Assembly: GCA_903958915.1 (NCBI GenBank)
Contig: CAJBVC010000081.1
Coordinates: forward strand, 1-8,385
Direction of reading: 5' to 3'
Length of the DNA stretch: 8,385 nt
Source of the DNA: an uncultured beta proteobacterium
GTDB taxonomy: Bacteria; Pseudomonadota; Gammaproteobacteria; Burkholderiales; Burkholderiaceae_C
This document shows, in pieces, positions 1 to 6,624 of the stretch (positions are counted from its first letter, which is position 1; each line of letters begins with the position of its first letter). Below the pieces are notes generated by a model. The model saw nothing but the letters and a program-made list of their open reading frames with translations. It was not told the origin of the DNA and searched no databases. Made by a program: the position numbers and the translations under genes.

Positions 1-17
1 CACTCGGTCACGTTTCC
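1..17 (-). tRNA. 5' end of a tRNA-Ser, truncated by the window edge
   Basis: Read on the minus strand, the last 17 bases are GGAAACGTGACCGAGTG. This fits the 5' end of a bacterial serine tRNA position by position: a 7-nt acceptor strand (GGAAACG), the T8 G9 linker, then the D-arm start ACCGAG followed by TG. Serine tRNAs typically read GGA...TGGCCGAGTGG here, and a tRNA-Ser directly after lysC matches my recollection of Burkholderiales gene order. The anticodon and the rest lie outside the window, so the isoacceptor cannot be named. A tRNA-Leu is less likely, because those usually begin GCC or GCG and have a GGCG(A/G)AAT D-arm. Confidence 0.68.
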
Positions 18-22
18 AGTCA

Positions 23-59
23 GGCGCGCATTATGGCACGACTGCGGTATTGTTTTCAG
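23..59 (-). promoter_or_regulatory. Candidate stable-RNA promoter for tRNA-Ser
   Basis: On the minus strand there is a -35-like CTGAAA (positions 59-54, 4/6 to TTGACA), an 18-bp spacer, and a -10 CATAAT (35-30, 5/6 to TATAAT). A GC-only discriminator, GCGCGCC (29-23), follows, then a few bases to the tRNA 5' end at 17. GC-rich discriminators are typical of rRNA and tRNA promoters under stringent control. The -35 overlaps the lysC stop codon (58-56). Predicted from sequence only. Confidence 0.5.
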
Positions 60-544
60 GCAGCTGCCTGGTCCAGATCAAATTCCTTGTGCAACGCACG
101 CACCGCCAACTCCATGTACTTCTCATCAATGACCACTGAGGTCTTGATTTCGGAGGTGGAAATCATCTGAATATTGATACCTTCCTCGCTCAACACGCGG
201 AACATCCGGCTGGCCACACCCACATGGCTGCGCATTCCGATGCCCACGATGGAGACCTTGCAGATTTTGGTGTCGCCCACCACTTGCTGCGCACCCAGCG
301 CAGGCAGCACCTTGTCGGTCAGCAACGCCATCGTCTTGGCATATTCGCCACGGTTGACGGTAAAGCTGAAGTCGGTGCGGCCGTCCTTACTCAGGTTTTG
401 AATGATGACATCCACCTCGATGTTGGCGTCGGCCACGGCGCCCAAAATCTGGTACGCAATGCCCGGCTTGTCTGGCACGCCCAGTACCGACACCTTGGCT
501 TCGTCACGGTTGAATGCAATGCCAGAAACAATGGCTTGTTCCAT
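56..544 (-). CDS. Possible LysC beta subunit from an internal in-frame start
   Basis: Met261 of LysC (ATG at 544-542) opens [17 protein letters not shown], the point where the beta subunit begins in Corynebacterium and Bacillus alpha2-beta2 aspartokinases. A purine-rich GAGGAA lies on the mRNA about 10 nt upstream. The product would be 162 residues containing only the two ACT regulatory domains. The GAGGAA also encodes Glu-Glu, so it may be coincidental. Internal initiation is known in related LysC proteins, but here it is inferred. Confidence 0.4.
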   Translation of the reverse strand: MEQAIVSGIAFNRDEAKVSVLGVPDKPGIAYQILGAVADANIEVDVIIQNLSKDGRTDFSFTVNRGEYAKTMALLTDKVLPALGAQQVVGDTKICKVSIVGIGMRSHVGVASRMFRVLSEEGINIQMISTSEIKTSVVIDEKYMELAVRALHKEFDLDQAAA

Positions 545-1324
545 GTTCTCGTCTTCCTCAAAAGTAATCAGGGTGCCGGATTTGGCTTCTTCCACAATGT
601 CGATGTCCCAGGGCGTGAAGCTCGAGAGCACGCGCAGCGGCACTTTGTACTTTCCCGCAAATTCCACTGAGCGAATCTGCAGCACCTTGGAGCCCATGGA
701 GGCCATCTCCAGCATTTCCTCGAAGCTGACCGTGTGCAGTCGCCGTGCTTCTGGCACCACCCTGGGGTCGGTGGTGTATACCCCGTCCACATCCGTGTAG
801 ATCAGGCACTCATCGGCCTTCATCGCTGCGGCTACAGCCACTGCTGACGTGTCCGAACCACCGCGACCCAGCGTGGTGATATTGCCAGCGTCGTCAATCC
901 CCTGAAAACCTGTGACGATGACCACCCGACCAGCATTCAGATCACCCCGCACGCGCACATCGTCAATCGACTCAATGCGCGCCTTGGTGTACGAGCTGTC
1001 GGTACGAATCGGCACCTGCCAGCCGGCGTAACTCACCGACTCCATTCCCTCGGCCTGCAACGCGATGGCCAGCAGCGCGCTGGAGGCCTGTTCGCCGGTG
1101 GCGGCCAGCATATCGAGCTCGCGACCATAGGCCTCGGTTGGGGCGGGCGGTGCAAGATCCTTGGCCAGCGCCAGCAGGCGGTTGGTCTCGCCGCTCATGG
1201 CGCTGGGAACCACCACCATCTGGTGGCCTGCACGTGCCCATTTGGCAACCCGCTTGGCAACGTTGCGGATGCGCTCGGTGGAGCCCATCGACGTGCCGCC
1301 GTATTTGTGAACGATCAGTGCCAT
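56..1324 (-). CDS. lysC: Aspartate kinase (monofunctional, ACT-regulated)
   Basis: A 422-residue cytosolic enzyme that phosphorylates L-aspartate to aspartyl-4-phosphate, the first step toward lysine/diaminopimelate, threonine and methionine. The N-terminal kinase domain shows KYGGTSMG (residues 7-14), GRGGSDTSA (153-161) and [13 protein letters not shown] (176-188). Two ACT domains follow, around VLGVPDKPG (280-288) and [14 protein letters not shown] (357-370). These bind the feedback amino acids in this class, usually lysine and/or threonine. The length matches the alpha subunit of Pseudomonas/Corynebacterium-type LysC. The start is ATG at 1324, 25 bp after the tilS stop. No clear Shine-Dalgarno precedes it; the leader is AT-rich. 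It is the last protein gene of the minus-strand block. Met261 may begin a separate beta subunit. Confidence 0.96.
   Translation of the reverse strand: MALIVHKYGGTSMGSTERIRNVAKRVAKWARAGHQMVVVPSAMSGETNRLLALAKDLAPPAPTEAYGRELDMLAATGEQASSALLAIALQAEGMESVSYAGWQVPIRTDSSYTKARIESIDDVRVRGDLNAGRVVIVTGFQGIDDAGNITTLGRGGSDTSAVAVAAAMKADECLIYTDVDGVYTTDPRVVPEARRLHTVSFEEMLEMASMGSKVLQIRSVEFAGKYKVPLRVLSSFTPWDIDIVEEAKSGTLITFEEDENMEQAIVSGIAFNRDEAKVSVLGVPDKPGIAYQILGAVADANIEVDVIIQNLSKDGRTDFSFTVNRGEYAKTMALLTDKVLPALGAQQVVGDTKICKVSIVGIGMRSHVGVASRMFRVLSEEGINIQMISTSEIKTSVVIDEKYMELAVRALHKEFDLDQAAA
57..70. repeat. Perfect 14-bp palindrome at the 3' end of lysC
   Basis: CAGGCAGCTGCCTG is fully self-complementary with no loop. 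It spans the last codons of lysC (Gln-Ala-Ala-Ala) and lies immediately upstream of, and partly within, the -35 region of the candidate tRNA-Ser promoter. No T-tract follows on the minus strand (the bases are AAAACAAT), so it is not an intrinsic terminator of lysC. It could be a protein-binding site or a chance result of Ala codons. Confidence 0.4.
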
Positions 1325-1349
1325 TGGAACAATTGGTGAAGCAAAAAAC

Positions 1350-2312
1350 TCAGGGATTGTACCAATGCAGGGCGTCCCCTTTGCGCTCTACGAACCCCTG
1401 CCCCACTTTGATGTGGATGCGGTGGCCGCGCGTGTTGCAGGCATGTACCTGATCGAGCAGCTCGTTCAGTTGGGACGTGCTCGGGATAACACTGACACTG
1501 TGCTTGAGCCAGTAGCGCAACAGGTTGGCCTGGCGCGACCTGCTCAAAGTCCGCAACGCCCGAACACCCGCAAGCGCATCGCCTTCACGGCCAACACGCA
1601 AAAAATCGTCTCGCGCCAATTCGTCAAGCAGCGTTTGCGCCTGTGCAGCGTGCGCTGCGCTGCGCCCCAACGTTTCCAGAAGATGCGGGAATGCCGCCTT
1701 CATGGCGGGCATGATCTGCCGACGAATGCGATTGCGGGTAAACCGCTCATCCGAGTTGGTGGGGTCATCGACAAAGTCGATCCCCCGCACGGCCAGCCAG
1801 CGGCGCACTTCGGCCGCACTCACGCACAGCAGGGGGCGGTGGTAGTCCAGGCCGTCACGCGCCCAGTGCGCTGGCATGGCGCTCAGGCCGGCGACTCCAC
1901 CGCCGCGCACCAGTGCCAGCAACAGGGTCTCGGCCTGATCATCCGCATGCTGCGCAATTGCTACTGATTTGATAGCTGTCTGCGCACTACCAGAAAGCGT
2001 CAGAGCACTAAAAGCCTTATAACGTGCGCGGCGCGCCGCAGCCTCCGGGCTCTCGCCCTGTTGGGGCGCAGCATTGACCTGGCAGACCTGAACGGAAAGC
2101 GCCCGCGCCGCGCAAAAGTCTTTGCAATGCCGCTCAAAGAGCGCAGCAGCTGCCTGCACACCATGGTTTACATGCACCGCAACTACCTGGCCGGGCCATT
2201 TTTCAGCGCAGGCAACCAGCAATGCCGTGGAGTCCGCGCCACCGCTGAATGCCACGGCCAGCGGCAACTGGGGTGAAAACCCCCGGATGGCTTCGTCAAA
2301 CGACCGTTGCAT
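1350..2312 (-). CDS. tilS: tRNA(Ile)-lysidine synthetase
   Basis: An ATP-dependent PP-loop enzyme that attaches lysine to C34 of the CAU-anticodon tRNA-Ile, changing both codon reading (AUA) and charging identity. The PP-loop SGGADS is at residues 23-28. Other family motifs are HVNHG (47-51), QHADDQAETLLL (121-132), DDPTNSDERFTRNRIRR (182-198) and the helical region with HLLETLGRSAAHAAQ (210-224). At 320 residues it is much shorter than E. coli TilS (about 430) and seems to lack the full C-terminal tRNA-binding domains, as in compact homologues such as that of Aquifex. The start is ATG at 2312, with a weak ribosome site. It lies 45 bp after accA and 25 bp before lysC. Residues about 102-119 look repeat-derived (see 1958-2020). 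Confidence 0.93.
   Translation of the reverse strand: MQRSFDEAIRGFSPQLPLAVAFSGGADSTALLVACAEKWPGQVVAVHVNHGVQAAAALFERHCKDFCAARALSVQVCQVNAAPQQGESPEAAARRARYKAFSALTLSGSAQTAIKSVAIAQHADDQAETLLLALVRGGGVAGLSAMPAHWARDGLDYHRPLLCVSAAEVRRWLAVRGIDFVDDPTNSDERFTRNRIRRQIMPAMKAAFPHLLETLGRSAAHAAQAQTLLDELARDDFLRVGREGDALAGVRALRTLSRSRQANLLRYWLKHSVSVIPSTSQLNELLDQVHACNTRGHRIHIKVGQGFVERKGDALHWYNP
1356..1364 (-). promoter_or_regulatory. Candidate extended -10 promoter for lysC inside the tilS tail
   Basis: The minus strand reads TGG-TACAAT, an extended -10 (TGn) joined to a hexamer with 5/6 match to TATAAT, within the last tilS codons (Trp-Tyr-Asn). Initiation would fall near 1349, giving a leader of about 25 nt to the lysC ATG at 1324. 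There is no convincing -35. It might allow lysC transcription independent of the upstream genes. Confidence 0.28.
1958..2020. repeat. Degenerate dispersed repeat of Comamonadaceae type, in frame within tilS
   Basis: The plus-strand text runs GCTACTGATTTGATAGCTG, then CTGCGCACTACC, AAGCGTCAGAG and finally AAAAGCCTTA. This has the layout I remember for an abundant intergenic repeat in Rhodoferax/Polaromonas/Acidovorax genomes: a short GCTA...TAGC inverted pair, TAGCTG, a TGCGC...AGCG pair, then AGAGGC. It encodes tilS residues about 98-118, including SGSAQTAIKSVA. In E. coli TilS the stretch between RYQAF and AQH is about six residues shorter, consistent with an accommodated insertion. The family identification is from memory and was not searched; the boundaries are approximate. 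Confidence 0.42.
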
Positions 2313-2357
2313 GGTGCATAGCGCCGGGTTCCAGCCCCCGATGGCGCGTATCGCGCC

Positions 2358-3335
2358 CTATTTGGATGAGGCCTTGGTGTCGGTATAGCGCCCGTAGCTC
2401 TGCAAGCGCTCATAGCGGCGGTCCAGCAATTCCTTCACCTTGAGATCGGCCACCTGGCGGTAGGCATCGGCCAGACCACGCTTGAGCATGGCTGCCGCCT
2501 GCTTGAAGTCCCGGTGTGCACCCCCCACCGGTTCATTGACGATTTTGTCGATAACGCCCAATGCTTTGAGTCGATGTGCGGTAATGCCCAAGGCGTCTGC
2601 CGCATCTTGCGCACGATCCGAAGTCTTCCAAAGAATTGACGCACAGCCTTCCGGGCTGATCACCGAGTAAATGGAATACTGCAGCATGATGACCTGATCG
2701 GCCACCGAAATCGCCAGCGCGCCACCTGAGCCACCCTCACCGATGATGGTGGTAATGATCGGCACTTCGAGCTGGGCCATTTCGAAAATATTGCGGCCAA
2801 TGGCCTCCGACTGGCCACGTTCCTCGGCGTCAATGCCGGGATAAGCACCCGGCGTATCGACAAAGGTAAACACCGGCAAATTGAATTTCTCGGCCAACTT
2901 CATCAGACGCAAGGCTTTGCGGTAGCCCTCGGGCTTGCTCATGCCAAAATTGCGCAGGCCACGCTCTTTGGTGTCGCGCCCCTTTTGCTGACCCAAAACC
3001 ATGCACGGTGTTCCATTGAATCGCGCCAGCCCGCCCACTATGCTCAGGTCGTCAGCAAAATGCCGGTCCCCGTGCAACTCTACAAAATGGGTGAACAATT
3101 CACCCACGTAGTCCAACGTGTAGGGGCGCTCCGCGTGGCGGGCAATTTTGGTGATTTGCCAGGGCGTGAGGTCGCTGTAAATGTCTTTGGTGAGTTGCTG
3201 GCTTTTCTTGCTGAGCTGGTCGATCTCCGAAGAAATGTCTACCGCAGACTCGTTCTGGACATAGCGCAACTCTTCGATCTTGGTTTCCAGATCAGCGATA
3301 GGCTGCTCAAAGTCGAGAAATGATCTCTTGGCCAT
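2358..3335 (-). CDS. accA: Acetyl-CoA carboxylase carboxyltransferase, alpha subunit
   Basis: With AccD it forms the carboxyltransferase that moves CO2 from carboxybiotin to acetyl-CoA, yielding malonyl-CoA for fatty-acid synthesis in the cytosol. The 325 residues match the usual length (about 320). The N-terminus [20 protein letters not shown] is typical of the family. The crotonase-fold core carries [20 protein letters not shown] (residues 57-76), [11 protein letters not shown] (86-96), [10 protein letters not shown] (158-167) and the glycine-rich oxyanion loop [10 protein letters not shown] (199-208), followed by [14 protein letters not shown] (223-236). The start is ATG at 3335, preceded at a good distance by AAGGA on the mRNA. 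The reading frame stays open to 3431, but that extension resembles nothing in AccA and includes the intergenic hairpin. The accD partner is not in the window. Confidence 0.96.
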   Translation of the reverse strand: MAKRSFLDFEQPIADLETKIEELRYVQNESAVDISSEIDQLSKKSQQLTKDIYSDLTPWQITKIARHAERPYTLDYVGELFTHFVELHGDRHFADDLSIVGGLARFNGTPCMVLGQQKGRDTKERGLRNFGMSKPEGYRKALRLMKLAEKFNLPVFTFVDTPGAYPGIDAEERGQSEAIGRNIFEMAQLEVPIITTIIGEGGSGGALAISVADQVIMLQYSIYSVISPEGCASILWKTSDRAQDAADALGITAHRLKALGVIDKIVNEPVGGAHRDFKQAAAMLKRGLADAYRQVADLKVKELLDRRYERLQSYGRYTDTKASSK

Positions 3336-3352
3336 ATTTGTCCTTATCAGTT

Positions 3353-3378
3353 CGGGACAGAGCAGAAGATCTGTCCCG
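3353..3378. promoter_or_regulatory. Perfect hairpin in the accA leader
   Basis: CGGGACAG (3353-3360) and CTGTCCCG (3371-3378) are exact inverse complements separated by 10 nt. They lie wholly within the 50-bp gap between the alkA stop (3386) and the accA start (3335). On the mRNA the stem ends about 9 nt before the AAGGA ribosome site. The bases after it are AACTGATAAGG, with no U-tract, so it is not a standard intrinsic terminator. It may be an RNA processing or stability element, an attenuator, or an operator. Confidence 0.5.
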
Positions 3379-3385
3379 CAATGTC

Positions 3386-4036
3386 TCAGTAATCCACCGG
3401 CACCGGGTCGAGCGAGCGCCAAATATACCAAGTTGCAACCGTGCAGTAGGGAGCCCAGGCTGCTGCCACCTCCCGTGCGTCGCTTCGGCTCACCACGTCG
3501 CCCGAGAAATAGTTGCGGCTGATGCCATTGATCAGCCCCACATCGTCGAGCGGCAATACATTGGGGCGCATCAGGTGAAAGATCAGAAACATTTCAGCCG
3601 TCCAGCGCCCAATACCTCGAATCGATATGAGCTCGGCCACGATTTCGTCGTCGCTCATGCTGTCCCAGGCACTGACGCGCAGTGCTTTGCTATCGAAGTG
3701 CAAGGCAAGGTCAACCAGGTACTCCACCTTGCGCACGCTCAAGCCAGCTGCACGCATATCGTCCACCTTGAGCTTGAGCACATTGCCCGGCGTCATCTTG
3801 CGTGGCAGCAAGGCAAAACGGTCCCACACCGTTTGTGCCGCCTTCACCGATATCTGTTGGCCCACCACGCTACGGGCCAATGTGACAAATGCATCCCCGC
3901 GCGTTTGCAGGCAGGCGTCGCCAAATTGCGGTATCAGCCGCTTCATGACGCGGTCTTTTTTCATCAGTTGCTTGCAAGCCTCTTCCCAGAAGTAGGGCGC
4001 TGTAGCAGCCGTTTTGGCACTTTTGACGGTAACCAT
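3386..4036 (-). CDS. DNA-3-methyladenine glycosylase II family (HhH-GPD)
   Basis: A base-excision-repair glycosylase of the AlkA/HhH-GPD superfamily that should remove alkylated purines. Landmarks are [21 protein letters not shown] starting at residue 47, the helix-hairpin-helix [18 protein letters not shown] (136-153), and LPLDD (161-165), which supplies the catalytic aspartate. A tryptophan (W145) takes the place of the lysine found in bifunctional Nth/OGG-type enzymes, so a monofunctional glycosylase is expected. The protein has 216 residues and, unlike E. coli AlkA (282), lacks a separate N-terminal domain. ATG at 4036 is preferred over an in-frame TTG at 4054: it has GGGAGG upstream and shares one base with the cysS stop (TAATG), suggesting translational coupling. 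Substrate range cannot be read from sequence. Confidence 0.9.
   Translation of the reverse strand: MVTVKSAKTAATAPYFWEEACKQLMKKDRVMKRLIPQFGDACLQTRGDAFVTLARSVVGQQISVKAAQTVWDRFALLPRKMTPGNVLKLKVDDMRAAGLSVRKVEYLVDLALHFDSKALRVSAWDSMSDDEIVAELISIRGIGRWTAEMFLIFHLMRPNVLPLDDVGLINGISRNYFSGDVVSRSDAREVAAAWAPYCTVATWYIWRSLDPVPVDY
3422..3430 (-). promoter_or_regulatory. Candidate extended -10 for accA within the alkA tail
   Basis: The minus strand reads TGG-TATATT, a TGn extended -10 with 5/6 match to TATAAT, inside alkA codons for Trp-Tyr-Ile. Transcription would start near 3415, giving an accA leader of about 80 nt that contains the 3353-3378 hairpin. No good -35 is seen. Low confidence, since such hexamers arise by chance. 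Confidence 0.22.
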
Positions 4037-5433
4037 TACTGCCGAACCTCCCAACCCGTCCCCTGCGCAGAGTCCTTCAGAACAATTCCCAGATCGAGCA
4101 GTTCCTTGCGGATGGCATCGGCCTTTTGAAAGTCGCGTGCGGACTTGGCTGCAGCGCGTTCTTCGATCCTGGCCTGAATGGCGGCATCGTCCAGCGATGC
4201 GCCCGACTGCAGGAACGCCTTGGGGTCTCCCTGCAGCAAACCCAAACAGCCCCCCAGCGCCTTCAGCAGTGCGGCGAGTTCGCCCGATGTGGTTCGATTG
4301 ACCTCCGAGGCAAGCTCAAACAGCACTGCCACCGCCTCAGGGGTACCAAAGTCATCATCCATGGCCGCCTTGAAGCGCTTCGCCATGGGGTGGTCCCAGT
4401 CGATCACGTGGGGGGTGTTGGCCGCGGGCACCAACTGCAACGCGGTGTACAAACGCATCAGCGAACTGCGGGCGTCATCGAGGTGCGCGTCGCTGTAGCC
4501 CAGTGCAGTGCGGTAGTGGCCGCGCACCAGAAAGAACCGCACCGTCTGCGGGTCATACTTGGCCAGCACCTCTCGAATGGTGAAGAAATTGCCCAGGCTC
4601 TTGGACATCTTCTCATTGTCCAGCTGTACCAGGCCGTTGTGCATCCAGACCTGCGCCATGGTCTTGCCAGTAACGCCTTCGGTTTGCGCAATCTCGTTTT
4701 CGTGGTGCGGGAACTGCAGGTCCATGCCGCCACCATGGATGTCAAACGTTTCACCCAGCGTATGGCAACTCATCGCCGAGCACTCAATGTGCCAGCCGGG
4801 GCGACCTTTTCCGTAGTCGGCACCAGGGGTCAACCCGTCCCATTTGGCATCTTCCGGCTCACTGGCCTTGGCCGCTTTCCACAAAACAAAATCCAGCGGA
4901 TCCACTTTGCCATCGTCCACCGCCACGCGCTCACCCGCGCGCAGGCTTTCCAGTGACTTTCCCGACAACTTGCCATACCCGGCAAATTTACGCACCGCGA
5001 AGTTGACATCCCCAGCGGGGACTTGGTAGGCCAATCCTTTTTGCTCGAGTTGCCGGATCATGCCCAGCATGTGCGGCACATACTGGGTGGCACGGGGCTC
5101 GAACGTCGGGGGTTCAATACCGAGTTTGCCGATATCTTGGTGCATGACGTCAATCATTTCGTCGGTCAATGCGCGAATCGGAATGTTGCGTTCCAGTGCA
5201 CGCCGGATGATCTTGTCATCGATGTCCGTGATGTTACGCACATAGGTTACGCGGTAGCCGCTGCATTTGAGCCATCGCTGCACGATATCGAAGGCCATGG
5301 CCATGCGGGCATGGCCGATATGGCACAAGTCATAAATCGTCATTCCGCATACGTACATGCGCACATGGCCTGGCTCAATCGGGGTAAACGGTTCATGGAC
5401 ACGCGAGAGCGTGTTGAAAATGTGCAAACTCAT
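4036..5433 (-). CDS. cysS: Cysteinyl-tRNA synthetase
   Basis: A class I aminoacyl-tRNA synthetase that charges tRNA-Cys with cysteine. The 465 residues match the family (E. coli 461). The HIGH signature is at 38-41, within [13 protein letters not shown]. The active-site zinc ligands appear intact: C29 (VCGMT), C218 (WHIECSAM), H243 and E247 ([13 protein letters not shown]). KMSKS is at 275-279. The C-terminal helical and anticodon-binding region includes [19 protein letters not shown], a typical CysS tail. The start is ATG at 5433, opening [16 protein letters not shown]. It is the first gene of the minus-strand block and overlaps the glycosylase gene by one base. No inserted or missing motif is apparent. 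Confidence 0.97.
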   Translation of the reverse strand: MSLHIFNTLSRVHEPFTPIEPGHVRMYVCGMTIYDLCHIGHARMAMAFDIVQRWLKCSGYRVTYVRNITDIDDKIIRRALERNIPIRALTDEMIDVMHQDIGKLGIEPPTFEPRATQYVPHMLGMIRQLEQKGLAYQVPAGDVNFAVRKFAGYGKLSGKSLESLRAGERVAVDDGKVDPLDFVLWKAAKASEPEDAKWDGLTPGADYGKGRPGWHIECSAMSCHTLGETFDIHGGGMDLQFPHHENEIAQTEGVTGKTMAQVWMHNGLVQLDNEKMSKSLGNFFTIREVLAKYDPQTVRFFLVRGHYRTALGYSDAHLDDARSSLMRLYTALQLVPAANTPHVIDWDHPMAKRFKAAMDDDFGTPEAVAVLFELASEVNRTTSGELAALLKALGGCLGLLQGDPKAFLQSGASLDDAAIQARIEERAAAKSARDFQKADAIRKELLDLGIVLKDSAQGTGWEVRQ

Positions 5434-5487
5434 GGTCGATACAGTGGCGCGGCGCAGGCGGCTGGGCTCTTGCTACCGACGCTGGAG

Positions 5488-5516
5488 AATATGGAAAGGA
5501 TTGGTGAACGCTACAA
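5488..5516 (-). promoter_or_regulatory. Candidate sigma70 promoter for the cysS block
   Basis: On the minus strand TTGTAG (5516-5511, TTG core of the -35) is followed by exactly 17 bp and CATATT (5493-5488, 4/6 to TATAAT). Start of transcription would be near 5481, about 50 nt before the cysS ATG. Weak hexamers with ideal spacing. Confidence 0.3.
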
Positions 5517-5517
5517 T
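5512..5517 (+). promoter_or_regulatory. Candidate -10 for the TPR/transpeptidase operon
   Basis: TACAAT matches TATAAT at 5/6 and lies 59 bp before the ATG at 5577. No good -35 is found at 16-18 bp upstream. It overlaps the candidate -35 of the opposing cysS promoter, so the two would compete. The remainder of the 143-bp intergenic region (5434-5576) shows no terminator, RNA gene or small ORF with a ribosome site that I can support. Confidence 0.27.
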
Positions 5518-5576
5518 TCAGCGCAGTATAAAGCCCCATTCCACGGGCACTACCCCCAGCGAGACCCGATCACACC

Positions 5577-6620
5577 ATGACGTACCGCCGTAACCCTGCA
5601 TTGCCCACCCTGCGGCTTCTGGCCGTTTTTGTCGGCTTGGTGTTCTCCCAGGCCCATGCCGATGAATACGCTGACGTGACCCAGCTGGTGCGTGCTGGCA
5701 AGCTGGCCGACGCACTGACCAAGGCCGATCAGTACCTGGCCAACAAGCCGCGCGACCCGCAAATGCGCTTCCTCAAGGGCGTGATTCAGCGCGACGGCGG
5801 CAAGCCGGCGGACGCCATTGCAACTTTCACCAAGCTCACGGAAGACTTCCCCGAGTTGCCCGAGCCCTATAACAACCTGGCTGTGCTGTACGCCGGCCAA
5901 AGCCAGTTTGACAAGGCACGCACGGCGCTGGAGATGGCGATTCGCACCAACCCGAGCTACGCCACGGCGCATGAAAACCTGGGTGACGTCTACGCCAAGC
6001 TTGCAAGCCAGGCCTACACCAAGGCGCTGCAACTGGACAACGCCAATCAGGCCGTTGCACCCAAGCTGGCACTGATCCGTGAACTGTTCAACCCCACCGC
6101 CAAGGGCCAAAAGCCAACCCTCCCGCAACCCGTGCCGGTGGCCGCTGCACCGGCTGCCCCCAAGGCACCTAGCAGCAGCGCAGCCGCCATTACCAAGCCG
6201 GTAGCGGCGGCAAGCAGTCAAAGCACTGCAGCATCGGCGCCAGCAACTGCGCCCGCATCGCCTGCTGCAGCCAGTAGCGGTAGCGCCAAGGAAGTTGAGT
6301 CTGCGGTGCGCAACTGGGCCAGCGCCTGGTCTGCCAAGGACATGAAAGCGTACCTTTCCGCATATGGCAAGGAGTTTGATCCATCGGGCTCACAGAGCCG
6401 CGCGACGTGGGAAGAAGAGCGGCGCAAGCGTATCGTCGGCAAGTCGCAGATCAGCGTCAAGATTGACAACCTTAATGTGTCCGTGAATGGCAACAGTGCA
6501 GCAGCCAAGTTTCGCCAGAACTACAAGGCTGATGGACTCTCGGTTTCGAGCCGGAAAACGTTGACGCTGGAGAAAAAGGGCGATCAGTGGCTGATTGTCA
6601 AAGAGTCGGTCGGCAGCTGA
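5577..6620 (+). CDS. Exported TPR protein with C-terminal NTF2-like (Cds6-type) domain
   Basis: A 347-residue protein, probably periplasmic. A Sec signal peptide occupies residues 1-28, with a hydrophobic LLAVFVGLVF core and an AHA cleavage site. TPR-like repeats follow (about 30-160), including GKLADALTKADQYLANKPRD, PEPYNNLAVLYAGQSQFDKA and an incomplete ENLGDVYAKLASQAYTKALQ. Next is an Ala/Pro/Ser-rich linker (about 172-237) and a terminal domain (238-347) with VESAVRNWASAWSAKDMKAY and KTLTLEKKGDQWLIVKE, which resembles NTF2-like folds. It has no catalytic motif, so a scaffold or partner role is inferred. It is 4 bp from the transpeptidase gene, which ends in a similar domain. The ATG at 5577 lacks an obvious Shine-Dalgarno but gives a clean signal peptide. 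Substrate or partner is unknown. Confidence 0.85.
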   Translation: MTYRRNPALPTLRLLAVFVGLVFSQAHADEYADVTQLVRAGKLADALTKADQYLANKPRDPQMRFLKGVIQRDGGKPADAIATFTKLTEDFPELPEPYNNLAVLYAGQSQFDKARTALEMAIRTNPSYATAHENLGDVYAKLASQAYTKALQLDNANQAVAPKLALIRELFNPTAKGQKPTLPQPVPVAAAPAAPKAPSSSAAAITKPVAAASSQSTAASAPATAPASPAAASSGSAKEVESAVRNWASAWSAKDMKAYLSAYGKEFDPSGSQSRATWEEERRKRIVGKSQISVKIDNLNVSVNGNSAAAKFRQNYKADGLSVSSRKTLTLEKKGDQWLIVKESVGS

Positions 6621-6624
6621 AACA

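Noticed and set aside
1325..1349. Lysine riboswitch or leader attenuator before lysC
   Set aside because: Only 25 bp separate tilS and lysC, far too short for a lysine riboswitch, and no leader peptide is visible.
1340..1362. Intrinsic terminator between tilS and lysC suggested by the run of six T on the minus strand
   Set aside because: Only a 4-bp ATTG/CAAT stem precedes it, and it is not adjacent to the T-run. It is too weak to call.
3336..3431. N-terminal extension of AccA to an upstream in-frame start at 3431
   Set aside because: The extra 32 residues are unlike AccA N-termini and would run through the hairpin and the glycosylase 3' end. The ATG at 3335 has a good AAGGA site.
3320..4129. 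Plus-strand open frame of 269 codons opposite the glycosylase and the accA start
   Set aside because: It crosses two real genes and their gap, has no motif, and is explained by codon bias.
4126..4956. Plus-strand open frame of 276 codons opposite cysS
   Set aside because: It is a shadow of a complete CysS with intact HIGH, KMSKS and zinc ligands. It has no family motif of its own.
5299..5316. Inverted repeat GGCCATGC-GG-GCATGGCC early in cysS
   Set aside because: It encodes the invariant HIGH-region residues (GHARMAMAF), so the symmetry is probably forced by codons.
5023..5580. Plus-strand open frame of 185 codons crossing the cysS start and the divergent promoter region
   Set aside because: It covers the cysS N-terminus in antisense and would end just after the TPR gene's start. 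No domain is seen.
5550..6221. Minus-strand open frame of 223 codons opposite the TPR gene
   Set aside because: Low-complexity composition mirroring TPR and Ala/Pro-linker codons; no supporting motif.
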